Shown: positions 1 through 5,357 of the stretch, piece by piece
Numbering within the stretch: the first letter of the stretch is position 1
Layout of the letters: each line of letters opens with the position of its first letter
Source of the DNA: Lachnospiraceae bacterium
GTDB lineage: Bacteria; Bacillota_A; Clostridia; Lachnospirales; Lachnospiraceae
Length of the DNA: 9,114 nucleotides
Direction: 5' to 3'
Assembly (NCBI GenBank): GCA_004556565.1
Contig: SFGN01000098.1
Span: forward strand, 1-9,114
The notes under the pieces: model-generated
What the model saw: only the letters and a program-made list of their open reading frames with translations
Database searches by the model: none
What the model was told of the DNA's origin: nothing
Position numbers and translations under genes: made by a program

Positions 1-192
1 ATAGGATAAGGATAATAGGTATCAGGAAAAATCAAATGGTATCAAATCCCCCAAACAAAAGCGTTTAGAATTAAGTTTCATTTTGCGAGTGGGAATAATG
101 CCAAAAACGCTGAAAACCCGCGTAAACACTGGGCTTTTGAGGTTTGAAAAAGCCTCGTGACAACGTTTTGACAACAAATTCAGATTATTCAT
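1..192. other. Left-edge non-coding stretch
   Basis: No open frame of useful length was found on either strand; the one frame open from the left edge stops after about 20 codons. The heptamer GGTATCA occurs twice within the first 50 bases. A 23-nt sequence at 155-177 recurs in similar form at 4447-4469. The stretch probably belongs to the end or flank of a mobile element, but nothing in it identifies a gene. Confidence 0.4.
155..177 (+). repeat. Direct repeat, left copy
   Basis: The sequence starts CGTGACAAC, has a variable 4-nt middle, and ends TGACAACAAA. The copy at 4447-4469 has the same outer blocks and differs at three central positions, so 20 of 23 bases match. Each copy itself contains two TGACAAC units. 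The pair brackets the AT-rich cassette that carries tnpV and the acyltransferase operon. It could be an attachment-site remnant or paired protein-binding boxes. No integrase gene is present between the copies. Confidence 0.45.
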
Positions 193-240
193 AAAAAAGA
201 GCTAACAGATTTTTGTTACAAAATCTGTTAGCTCTTTTTT
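193..240. terminator. Perfect 21-bp intrinsic terminator (bidirectional)
   Basis: Bases 193-213 pair perfectly with 220-240 around the 6-nt loop TGTTAC. The arms begin with A6 and end with T6, so the hairpin can stop transcription from either side. It ends only 20 nt before the tnpV ATG, so read-through from the left is unlikely to express tnpV. Confidence 0.9.
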
Positions 241-259
241 GTTGCTTTTTATTCTCATT

Positions 260-637
260 ATGAAACAGCATTTCACAGACGAAAGAACGGGTATCAGTTA
301 CACCTTGCAGGGAGATTATTACCTGCCCGACCTTGCATTACCTGCCGAAGAACAAGTCGAAGTCGGCATTTGGGGACAACGGCATTTGCAGTATATCAAG
401 GCGCACCGCAAAGGTTTTTATACAACCTTGCTCACAAAATGCGAACTGAACAGACACCTTGCCGATGTAAACAAGCAGGCAGAGGATATGTTTTTTCGGC
501 TTGTAAAACAGTTGGCAGAGCGTGAGGGCGTGACAGAAAAACTCAAAGCGGATAACCAAATGGAGTGGGTCGCTCGAATGAATAATATACGCAACAAAGC
601 CACAGAAATCGTAAACCACGATATAATTTACAACTAA
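260..637 (+). CDS. tnpV: TnpV-family transposon-encoded protein
   Basis: The 125-residue product matches the TnpV family carried by Tn4451-like and related clostridial elements. Family hallmarks visible are an early tyrosine/leucine-rich stretch (YTLQGDYYLPDLALP), the central IWGQRHLQYIKAHRKGFYTTLL segment in two overlapping parts, and the C-terminal block EREGVTEKLKADNQMEWV followed by a MNNIRNKA helix. TnpV has been proposed to resemble excisionase-type accessory factors, but its role is unproven. I chose the ATG at 260 because the family normally starts there; an in-frame TTG at 239 lies inside the upstream terminator. No ribosome-binding site and no room for a promoter are seen between the terminator and the ATG, so the gene may be an unexpressed passenger. 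Its own terminator follows at 648. Confidence 0.87.
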   Translation: MKQHFTDERTGISYTLQGDYYLPDLALPAEEQVEVGIWGQRHLQYIKAHRKGFYTTLLTKCELNRHLADVNKQAEDMFFRLVKQLAEREGVTEKLKADNQMEWVARMNNIRNKATEIVNHDIIYN

Positions 638-647
638 CTGAAGCACG

Positions 648-678
648 GCGGCAGGGAGAAATCCTTGCCGCTATTTTT
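648..678 (+). terminator. Terminator after tnpV
   Basis: GCGGCAGGGA (648-657) pairs with TCCTTGCCGC (662-671), one G-U pair included, around a GAAA loop. A T-rich tail follows immediately. It separates tnpV from the acyltransferase operon, which therefore needs a promoter of its own between about 680 and 757. I found no convincing sigma-A or ECF-type promoter there by eye. Confidence 0.85.
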
Positions 679-757
679 TGAAAAAAATAAATTTGTGTGT
701 CACCTTTTATATTGCCCGTGCATCTATATATCAGAACAGCGAAACGGTGGTGTGGTT

Positions 758-2152
758 ATGGTATTCAGCAGCTTACAATTTATCTTCATATTTATGCCGA
801 TATTCTTCGGGTGCTACTATATTGTGCCTGACAAAATAAAGAATTTTATATTGTTTATCGGAAGTTTATGTTTTTACTTTGTGGGCACGATTCATAACCC
901 CGAACATTTTATATTGTTTATACTCAGCATTGTTGCGGATTTTGCGGTTGGTATATGGATTGAAAAATTTCCTGCACGCAAGAAGGTGTTATTAGCCACA
1001 GGCATAATTTTTCATTTAATCAATTTTGCCGTATTTAAGTATTCCGGTTTTGTAATAAATGAAATGGGCAGATTAAATCCGAGCTTTAATTTTACGGCAG
1101 ATGTTGTATTGCCTATCGGCATTTCTTTTTACACCTTTCAAGGAATTTCATACATTGTTGATGTTTACAGAGGAAATGCAAAAGCAGAAAGAAGTTTGCT
1201 TAGATATGCTGTATATATTTCAATGTTTGAGCAACTTATCGCCGGCCCGATTGTTACTTACGGTCAAGTAGAAAAAGAACTGTATAAACGGAAAATCAAA
1301 GTATCATCTGTGCTGAAAGGTATGGGAGTGTTTATTTTCGGCTTAGGATTAAAAGTATTGCTTGCTAATCCTATCGGAAAACTGTGGTCGCAGACTTGTG
1401 CAATCGGGTTTGAAAGTATATCTACACCGCTCGCATGGATGGCGATAATAGCATTTTCTTTTCAAATATATTTTGATTTTTTCGGTTATTCTTTAATGGC
1501 AATCGGACTTGGAAAAATGCTCGGATTTAAGTTGCCGAAAAACTTTGAACATCCATACACCAGCCTTACAATGACAGAATTTTGGCGGCGGTGGCATATA
1601 ACACTTGGGGCTTGGTTTAGAGAGTATGTATATATCCCTCTTGGTGGAAATCGCAACGGCAAAATTGCCACTGTTAGAAATTTGCTTATCGTATGGTTGT
1701 TTACCGGATTATGGCACGGAGCAGGATATAATTTTGTTTTATGGGGTACGTTTTTATTCCTTATCATAATGCTTGAGAAATTTTTTATAGGAAAACATCT
1801 TAATAAAATGCCTGTCATTGCACACCTTTATATGATCATATTGATTCCGATTACTTGGGCAATATTCGCTATTGATGATATAGGGCAGCTTGGGGTGTTT
1901 TTTACTCGGTTGTTTCCGTTTTTCGGTCAAGGTGTATGGTCGATATTTCGGTATGACTACATAAAATATTTAAGTTTATATTATCCGTTTTTTATTGCAG
2001 GCATATTGTTCTCGACGAGATTACCGTTTAGTATTTTGAAACGAATCAAAAGCCGTGTCATTATAGGCTTGCTTCTTGCAGTAATATTCGGTGCAAGCGT
2101 CTATTGTATGTACCGTGGCTTTGATGATCCGTTTTTATATTTTAGATTTTGA
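758..2152 (+). CDS. MBOAT family O-acyltransferase (AlgI/DltB/PatA type)
   Basis: The 464-residue polytopic membrane protein moves acyl groups, usually acetyl, across the membrane for transfer to extracellular polymers. Family landmarks are LPIGISFYTFQGISYI at 118-133, EQLIAGPI at 158-165, the YFDFFGYSLMAIGLG segment from 238, EFWRRWHITLGAWFREYVYI at 274-293, and the signature TGLWHGAGYNFVLWG at 316-330. H320 is the expected catalytic histidine and H280 the second conserved one. Hydrophobic helices cover most of the chain, and the length is normal for AlgI-like proteins. The start MVFSS at 758 is typical of the family; GGTGG upstream is only a weak ribosome-binding site, and an upstream in-frame TTG at 665 lies in the tnpV terminator. 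A membrane-anchored SGNH partner starts 13 nt downstream, as in AlgI/AlgJ, DltB/DltD and PatA/PatB pairs. The acceptor cannot be read from sequence; peptidoglycan, teichoic acid and capsule are all possible. Confidence 0.93.
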   Translation: MVFSSLQFIFIFMPIFFGCYYIVPDKIKNFILFIGSLCFYFVGTIHNPEHFILFILSIVADFAVGIWIEKFPARKKVLLATGIIFHLINFAVFKYSGFVINEMGRLNPSFNFTADVVLPIGISFYTFQGISYIVDVYRGNAKAERSLLRYAVYISMFEQLIAGPIVTYGQVEKELYKRKIKVSSVLKGMGVFIFGLGLKVLLANPIGKLWSQTCAIGFESISTPLAWMAIIAFSFQIYFDFFGYSLMAIGLGKMLGFKLPKNFEHPYTSLTMTEFWRRWHITLGAWFREYVYIPLGGNRNGKIATVRNLLIVWLFTGLWHGAGYNFVLWGTFLFLIIMLEKFFIGKHLNKMPVIAHLYMIILIPITWAIFAIDDIGQLGVFFTRLFPFFGQGVWSIFRYDYIKYLSLYYPFFIAGILFSTRLPFSILKRIKSRVIIGLLLAVIFGASVYCMYRGFDDPFLYFRF

Positions 2153-2165
2153 GAGGTAAAGAAAA

Positions 2166-2996
2166 ATGAAAAAGTCAAATTTAGTTACGCTTTTGTCCTT
2201 ATGCTTTATAATTGTTGCTGTTATACTGTTTATGTTCCTTTGGAAAACTCCGTCTGCAAGTTCCGGCACAGAAACCGAAAGCAATTCTACAACACAAAGC
2301 AATATTATAACGACTCCAAAAGATACTTCGGAAGATATTAGTTCTACGAAAACAGAGGACAGTTCCGAAGCGAGTACATCTATAACAGACAATATCACAT
2401 CGAAAACGAACAACAATACTTCTATGGGTGATGCTTTATTTATCGGTGATTCAAGGACAGTAGGACTTATGGAGTATGCAGATATCGACGGTGCAGACTA
2501 TTTTTGTACGGTGGGAATGAGTGTTTACAACATTCATAAAAATTCTGTTTCAGTTCCCAATGTAGGTAAGGTGACTTTGACGGAGTTGCTGAACGGCAAA
2601 AAGTATGGTAAAATATATATAATGCTAGGCATCAATGAAGTGGGATACAAATTCAGCAGCACCGTCGAAAAATACAGTGAATTGATTGAATTCATAAAAG
2701 ACAAACAACCCGATGCTGTTATTTTTATACAGGCAAATCTGCACGTTTCAAAAAGTCGTTCGGATAGTGATAAGGTGGTAAACAATACTGCTATCAACGG
2801 GTTAAATGCAGAATTAGCAAAACTTGCTGACGGAAAAAGCATATTTTATCTTGACGCTAATATTTTGTTTGACGACGAAGCGGGTGGATTATCTGCCGAT
2901 AAATCGGGGGATAGTACGCATCTTTACGCTAAATACTATAGAGAGTGGGGAGAATGGATTATAAGACAGACGGCTTCACTAATCGGGGAGGGATGA
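2166..2996 (+). CDS. Membrane-anchored SGNH/GDSL hydrolase-like acyltransferase partner
   Basis: The 276-residue protein has one N-terminal transmembrane helix (about residues 6-26) and a Ser/Thr/Glu-rich linker (about 28-86). An extracellular SGNH domain follows. Block I is FIGDSRTVG with nucleophile S96, block III is MLGINEVG with G155 and N157, and block V is DSTHL with D249 and H252 completing the triad. The oxyanion-hole positions look intact, so it should be active as an esterase or acyltransferase. With the MBOAT gene just upstream, the likely job is the extracellular transfer step of polymer O-acylation, comparable to DltD, AlgJ or PatB. Gram-positive OatA instead fuses both functions in one protein. 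GAGAGG at 2151-2156 is a good ribosome-binding site for the ATG at 2166. The stop overlaps the sigma gene by 4 nt (ATGA), so translation is probably coupled. Confidence 0.87.
   Translation: MKKSNLVTLLSLCFIIVAVILFMFLWKTPSASSGTETESNSTTQSNIITTPKDTSEDISSTKTEDSSEASTSITDNITSKTNNNTSMGDALFIGDSRTVGLMEYADIDGADYFCTVGMSVYNIHKNSVSVPNVGKVTLTELLNGKKYGKIYIMLGINEVGYKFSSTVEKYSELIEFIKDKQPDAVIFIQANLHVSKSRSDSDKVVNNTAINGLNAELAKLADGKSIFYLDANILFDDEAGGLSADKSGDSTHLYAKYYREWGEWIIRQTASLIGEG
2987..2991 (+). promoter_or_regulatory. Ribosome-binding site that questions the sigma-factor start
   Basis: GGAGG lies 1 nt before the ATG at 2993 and 7 nt before the in-frame TTG at 2999. The spacing favours TTG, while the ATGA overlap with the preceding stop favours ATG through translational coupling. 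Confidence 0.5.
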
Positions 2997-3487
2997 TTTT
3001 GACCGACAAAGACGCATTTTGCGAACATATACGGCTTTGTGAAAAAGCAATGTATTCTTTGGCTTTTTCTATTGTCAGAAACGATTCAGATGCAGGCGAA
3101 ATCATCAGCGAATCCATATATCGAGCCTATAAAAATTTAGACACACTAAAAAACGAAAATTCTTTTAAGCCGTGGATATTGCGTATTGTTCACAATACAG
3201 CGGTTGAAACGATTCGCAAAAATTCAAATATTATACCTATGGAGGAAACACCGAACATTCCCGATGATAGTCCCGAAAACGACATAACTGCAAGGCTTAC
3301 AGTTCGTGAAGCTGTGAATAGCCTTAAACAACCCTACCGTACTGTTGTTGTACTGTTTTATTATGAAAATCTTTCGGTATCAAAAATCGCACAAATTACA
3401 AGCACGAATATGCCCGCTGTAAAAAAACAACTTTCCCGTGCCCGAAAGATGCTGCGAGAAATTTTGAAGGAGGATTTTAACGGATGA
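2993..3487 (+). CDS. ECF-type RNA polymerase sigma factor (SigV-like context)
   Basis: The 164-residue protein has a region 2 domain (about 17-80), with the core-binding and -10-recognition stretch FKPWILRIVHNTAVETIRK at 58-76. A short acidic, proline-containing linker follows, then a region 4 helix-turn-helix (about 104-158) that includes LKQPYRTVVVLFYYENLS and a PAVKKQLSRARKML recognition helix. This is the compact ECF architecture. The start is ambiguous: the ATG at 2993 overlaps the previous stop, but the GGAGG at 2987-2991 is only 1 nt from it. The in-frame TTG at 2999 has a normal 7-nt gap, so a 162-residue product is quite possible. The downstream gene encodes an RsiV-like anti-sigma factor, again with an ATGA overlap. 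The sigma factor probably transcribes its own operon, but I see no clear ECF promoter motif. Confidence 0.9.
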   Translation: MILTDKDAFCEHIRLCEKAMYSLAFSIVRNDSDAGEIISESIYRAYKNLDTLKNENSFKPWILRIVHNTAVETIRKNSNIIPMEETPNIPDDSPENDITARLTVREAVNSLKQPYRTVVVLFYYENLSVSKIAQITSTNMPAVKKQLSRARKMLREILKEDFNG

Positions 3488-4377
3488 ATTATTTTGATAA
3501 ATATATAAAAAGCAAAGCGGCGGAAGAACAGACAGACATTCCTGATTCTGTGAAAAACCATATAGAACAAACACTTGCCGATTTACCCGAAAAGAAACCC
3601 GTTATAAAACAAATTCGTATATTACCCCGTATTGCAGCGGCTGCAGCTTGCTTTGTTTTTATAACACTTTTCGTATTGCCTAATGTAAGCGTAGCATACG
3701 CACAAACGCTGGAGCAAATTCCCGTAATCGGTGATATTGTTAGGGTGGTAACTATCCGTAATTATTTCTATGCTGACGATAAACACGAAATGAATATTGA
3801 CGTACCGCAAATAGAGGGTGAGGATAGCGAAGCTGTTGATTATATAAACAAAGATGTCAGCGAGCTTACAACTGCTCTTGTAAATCAGTTTTATAAAGAC
3901 CTTGAAATTACCGGAAATAATGGCTATGGCTCTATCCACGTTGATTATGAAGCGACAACGAATACAGATCGTTGGTTTACGCTCAAATTATCTGTAAGTG
4001 AAACGGCGGCAAGCAGTAATACTTATTTTGAATTTTATCACATTGATAAAAAGCAAGGAAAGATAGTCGAGCTTGGTGACTTGTTCAATACCGATAAATT
4101 TTCCGATATTCTTGTGGCAGAAATCAAAATGCAAATGCAAGAGCAAATGGCAAACGATGAAAATATCTCATATTGGATAAATAATAGTGGAATAGGCGAA
4201 GAATTTGCAACTGTCAGTGCAGACCACAATTTCTATTGGAATGAAAACGGTGATTTAGTAATTATCTTTGATAAATATGAGGTTGGTCCCGGCTCAATGG
4301 GAACTTCCGAATTTGTTATAGGTAGAGATGTTATTAAGGATATTTTGAAATCGGAGTTTAAAGACATTATTTTATAA
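3484..4377 (+). CDS. RsiV-like transmembrane anti-sigma factor (DUF3298-type ectodomain)
   Basis: The 297-residue single-pass protein has a cytoplasmic N-terminus (about 1-47) that should hold the sigma factor, a membrane helix (about 48-68) and a large extracellular domain. The early ectodomain carries the RsiV-style stretch IPVIGDIVRVVTIRNYF (79-95), and MNIDVPQIEG follows. The C-terminal half resembles the DUF3298/RsiV fold: YHIDKKQGKIVELGDLF (185-201) and a final NFYWNENGDLVIIFDKYEVG segment (249-268). In Bacillus subtilis and Clostridioides difficile, RsiV binds lysozyme, is cut by signal peptidase and then within the membrane, and releases SigV or CsfV. Here VSVAYA followed by Q lies just after the helix, a plausible signal-peptidase site with A71 and A73 at -3 and -1. 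AAGGAGG at 3467-3473 and a 4-nt ATGA overlap couple it to the sigma gene. Lysozyme binding is inferred, not shown. Confidence 0.87.
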   Translation: MNYFDKYIKSKAAEEQTDIPDSVKNHIEQTLADLPEKKPVIKQIRILPRIAAAAACFVFITLFVLPNVSVAYAQTLEQIPVIGDIVRVVTIRNYFYADDKHEMNIDVPQIEGEDSEAVDYINKDVSELTTALVNQFYKDLEITGNNGYGSIHVDYEATTNTDRWFTLKLSVSETAASSNTYFEFYHIDKKQGKIVELGDLFNTDKFSDILVAEIKMQMQEQMANDENISYWINNSGIGEEFATVSADHNFYWNENGDLVIIFDKYEVGPGSMGTSEFVIGRDVIKDILKSEFKDIIL

Positions 4378-4451
4378 TGCGGAGGTTATTTCTTTTACAA
4401 AATCTATTGAAAAAACGACAATTAGCGTGTATAATATCGTTGTTGGCGTGA
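4377..4451 (+). pseudogene. Possible truncated 5' end of a fifth operon gene
   Basis: The ATG at 4377 overlaps the anti-sigma stop as TAATG, a common coupling arrangement. The 24 codons read MRRLFLLQNLLKKRQLAC and then IISLLA: a basic start followed by a hydrophobic tail like a signal peptide or membrane helix. The frame stops inside the repeat at 4447-4469. This suggests an operon gene cut by recombination at the repeat. It is short enough to be chance, and a promoter-like sequence overlaps it. Confidence 0.3.
4407..4435 (+). promoter_or_regulatory. Sigma-A type promoter
   Basis: TTGAAA at 4407-4412 and TATAAT at 4430-4435 are separated by 17 nt. Transcription would start near 4442, right at the direct repeat, and could run to the terminator ending near 4622. 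That would make an RNA of about 180 nt with no convincing gene. Confidence 0.6.
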
Positions 4452-4469
4452 CAACATAGTGACAACAAA
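4447..4469 (+). repeat. Direct repeat, right copy
   Basis: This is the partner of 155-177, with 20 of 23 positions identical. It lies where AT-rich DNA gives way to more balanced DNA. The 9-mer CGTGACAAC also occurs alone at 6362-6370. Confidence 0.45.
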
Positions 4470-4582
4470 AATCTTGACAGTCCATATTTTATGGATAATC
4501 TGAACACTCCCGATAATATGAGTAAAAATACCCATACAAAATTGTTTAAGTTACAGTTTTCGGGAGCGAAAAACAATAAAAG

Positions 4583-4623
4583 AAACTCCGACCCTTTGGG
4601 GAACCAAGGGCCGGAGTTTTTTT
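4583..4623 (+). terminator. Intrinsic terminator
   Basis: AAACTCCG (4583-4590) pairs with CGGAGTTT (4612-4619). After one A-C mismatch, CCCTT (4592-4596) pairs with AAGGG (4606-4610). The stem ends in a run of T. It closes the transcript from the promoter at 4407 and any read-through from the anti-sigma gene. Confidence 0.85.
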
Positions 4624-4862
4624 GACCGCATAAAGACGCATTTGCAAAGGAGACGATATTGCTTAAACTGAAAATCGACAATTTCATACGAAACCCGTCA
4701 TATTTGCGTCGGCCATTGTAGAACGAACATAGGACACAAGTGGCCAAAAATCGTGTAAAATCATTACAGAAAGACCAAGCGGCGCTGCGTCGGACTGCAA
4801 GAGCTCCGCCGTAACGGACAGTTCTCTAGATGCCAAAATACACAAGGACAGGAGGAGTATCA

Positions 4863-5123
4863 GTGCCGTTAGTTTATTATGTTTCGGACCTCGAAAAGAA
4901 TGGAACTTTGGACGCTGAACGATTGCTGCGTCTTTTGGGTTTATCCGGGAAACTGTCGGGGTTTTACTATACAGTATACATGCTGGAGCAGGTTCAGGAA
5001 AAGCCGGAGTGTATTTTGCTGATCACAAAGCGGCTGTACCGGCAGACAGCGCAGCACTTCCACACCTCAAGCGGCTGCGTACCGGCAGAGATCTCACCCA
5101 AGAACAGCTTGCTGAAAAGATAA
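4863..5123 (+). pseudogene. Truncated Spo0A C-terminal-like protein
   Basis: The GTG at 4863 is the best start, with GGAGG at 4851-4855 and a 7-nt gap; the in-frame ATG at 4830 has no ribosome-binding site. Residues 1 to about 73 read like the small Spo0A C-terminal-domain proteins common in gut clostridial elements: LVYYVSDLEKNGTLDAERLL, then GFYYTVYMLEQV, then LLITKRLYRQTAQHFHTSS. The family expectation, from memory, is that TS-G-x-V continues into an ERN-L-R-T recognition helix and further residues. Here the frame turns into unrelated sequence after residue 73 and stops at 86. From about 5063 the next frame reads as an XRE repressor. The most likely history is a deletion or recombination that fused two regulatory genes out of frame. 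If translated, the protein lacks the end of its DNA-binding domain. Its function in mobile elements is unknown to me. Confidence 0.6.
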
Positions 5124-5266
5124 ATGTTAGTAGAACCTACATAGTTAAAATTGAGAACGGAGTACAGATAGGTCCGATTGAAATTGCCATTGAGCTGGCA
5201 ATGTTTTACGGTAGACTTTGCCTTGAAAAACAAAAGCATGCCCATCAATCTTCTTATGTCACTTGA
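5009..5266 (+). CDS. XRE-family helix-turn-helix regulator, 5' end rearranged
   Basis: From the GTG at 5009 the frame gives 85 residues. A complete Cro/cI-type helix-turn-helix begins at HLKRLRTGRDLTQEQLAEKI and continues through NVSRTYIVKIENGVQIGPIE (about 19-58). Recognition-helix residues SRTYI and the IENG turn are classic. No ATG exists in frame upstream of the domain, and the first 18 residues overlap the Spo0A-like frame and do not look like part of the family, so the original start seems lost. The GTG at 5009 has GGAG almost touching it, so initiation would be poor. XRE plus an adjacent ImmA-like protease is the ImmR/ImmA pairing of ICEBs1-type elements, in which the protease cleaves the repressor. 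The stop at 5264-5266 lies inside the -35 box of the protease promoter. Confidence 0.7.
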   Translation: MYFADHKAAVPADSAALPHLKRLRTGRDLTQEQLAEKINVSRTYIVKIENGVQIGPIEIAIELAMFYGRLCLEKQKHAHQSSYVT

Positions 5267-5291
5267 CATAGATTAGCGATCATGATATACT
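5263..5291 (+). promoter_or_regulatory. Near-consensus sigma-A promoter for the ImmA-like gene
   Basis: TTGACA at 5263-5268 and TATACT at 5286-5291 have exactly 17 nt between them. The expected start is near 5298, about 60 nt before the protease ATG. It lets the protease be expressed independently of the rearranged genes upstream. Confidence 0.85.
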
Positions 5292-5304
5292 TTCTAACAA
5301 GAAG

Positions 5305-5318
5305 CGAACAAATGTTCT
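5305..5318. promoter_or_regulatory. LexA-type (SOS) operator
   Basis: CGAACAAATGTTCT fits the Bacillus/Firmicutes LexA (DinR) box CGAAC-N4-GTTC, including the purine/pyrimidine pattern of the centre (A-A-A-T). Only the last base departs from the usual consensus. GAACA and TGTTC form perfect arms around AA. It starts about 8 nt after the predicted transcription start, a position where a bound repressor would block transcription. Confidence 0.65.
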
Positions 5319-5357
5319 AATTCGTGGGTGCGTTGGAATAGAAAGGGGCGCATACAG

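Larger units (their letters stand above)
4378..4862. other. 485-nt intergenic region without a convincing gene
   Basis: Contents are a sigma-A promoter (4407-4435), the right direct repeat, a 7-bp inverted repeat (4507-4513 with 4560-4566) and a strong terminator (4583-4622). After the terminator there is a possible 20-codon frame starting at a TTG (4659-4721) with AGGAG 6 nt upstream. Nothing else of substance was seen up to the ribosome-binding site of the next gene. A long minus-strand frame crosses the terminator and anti-sigma end and looks like chance. Confidence 0.5.

Noticed and set aside
1486..1818. 110-codon minus-strand frame inside the MBOAT gene
   Set aside because: It is a shadow of the highly conserved MBOAT signature region.
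4474..4499. TTGACA followed by GATAAT as a second promoter
   Set aside because: The spacer is only 14 nt, too short for a normal sigma-A promoter.
4491..4625. 44-codon plus-strand frame before the terminator
   Set aside because: The ATG has no ribosome-binding site and the last third is the terminator hairpin itself.
4659..4721. 20-codon frame with TTG start and AGGAG upstream
   Set aside because: Too short to support without homologues; kept only as a note in the intergenic entry.
4367..4747. 126-codon minus-strand frame
   Set aside because: It crosses a terminator, a promoter and the end of the anti-sigma gene, has no ribosome-binding site and shows no domain.
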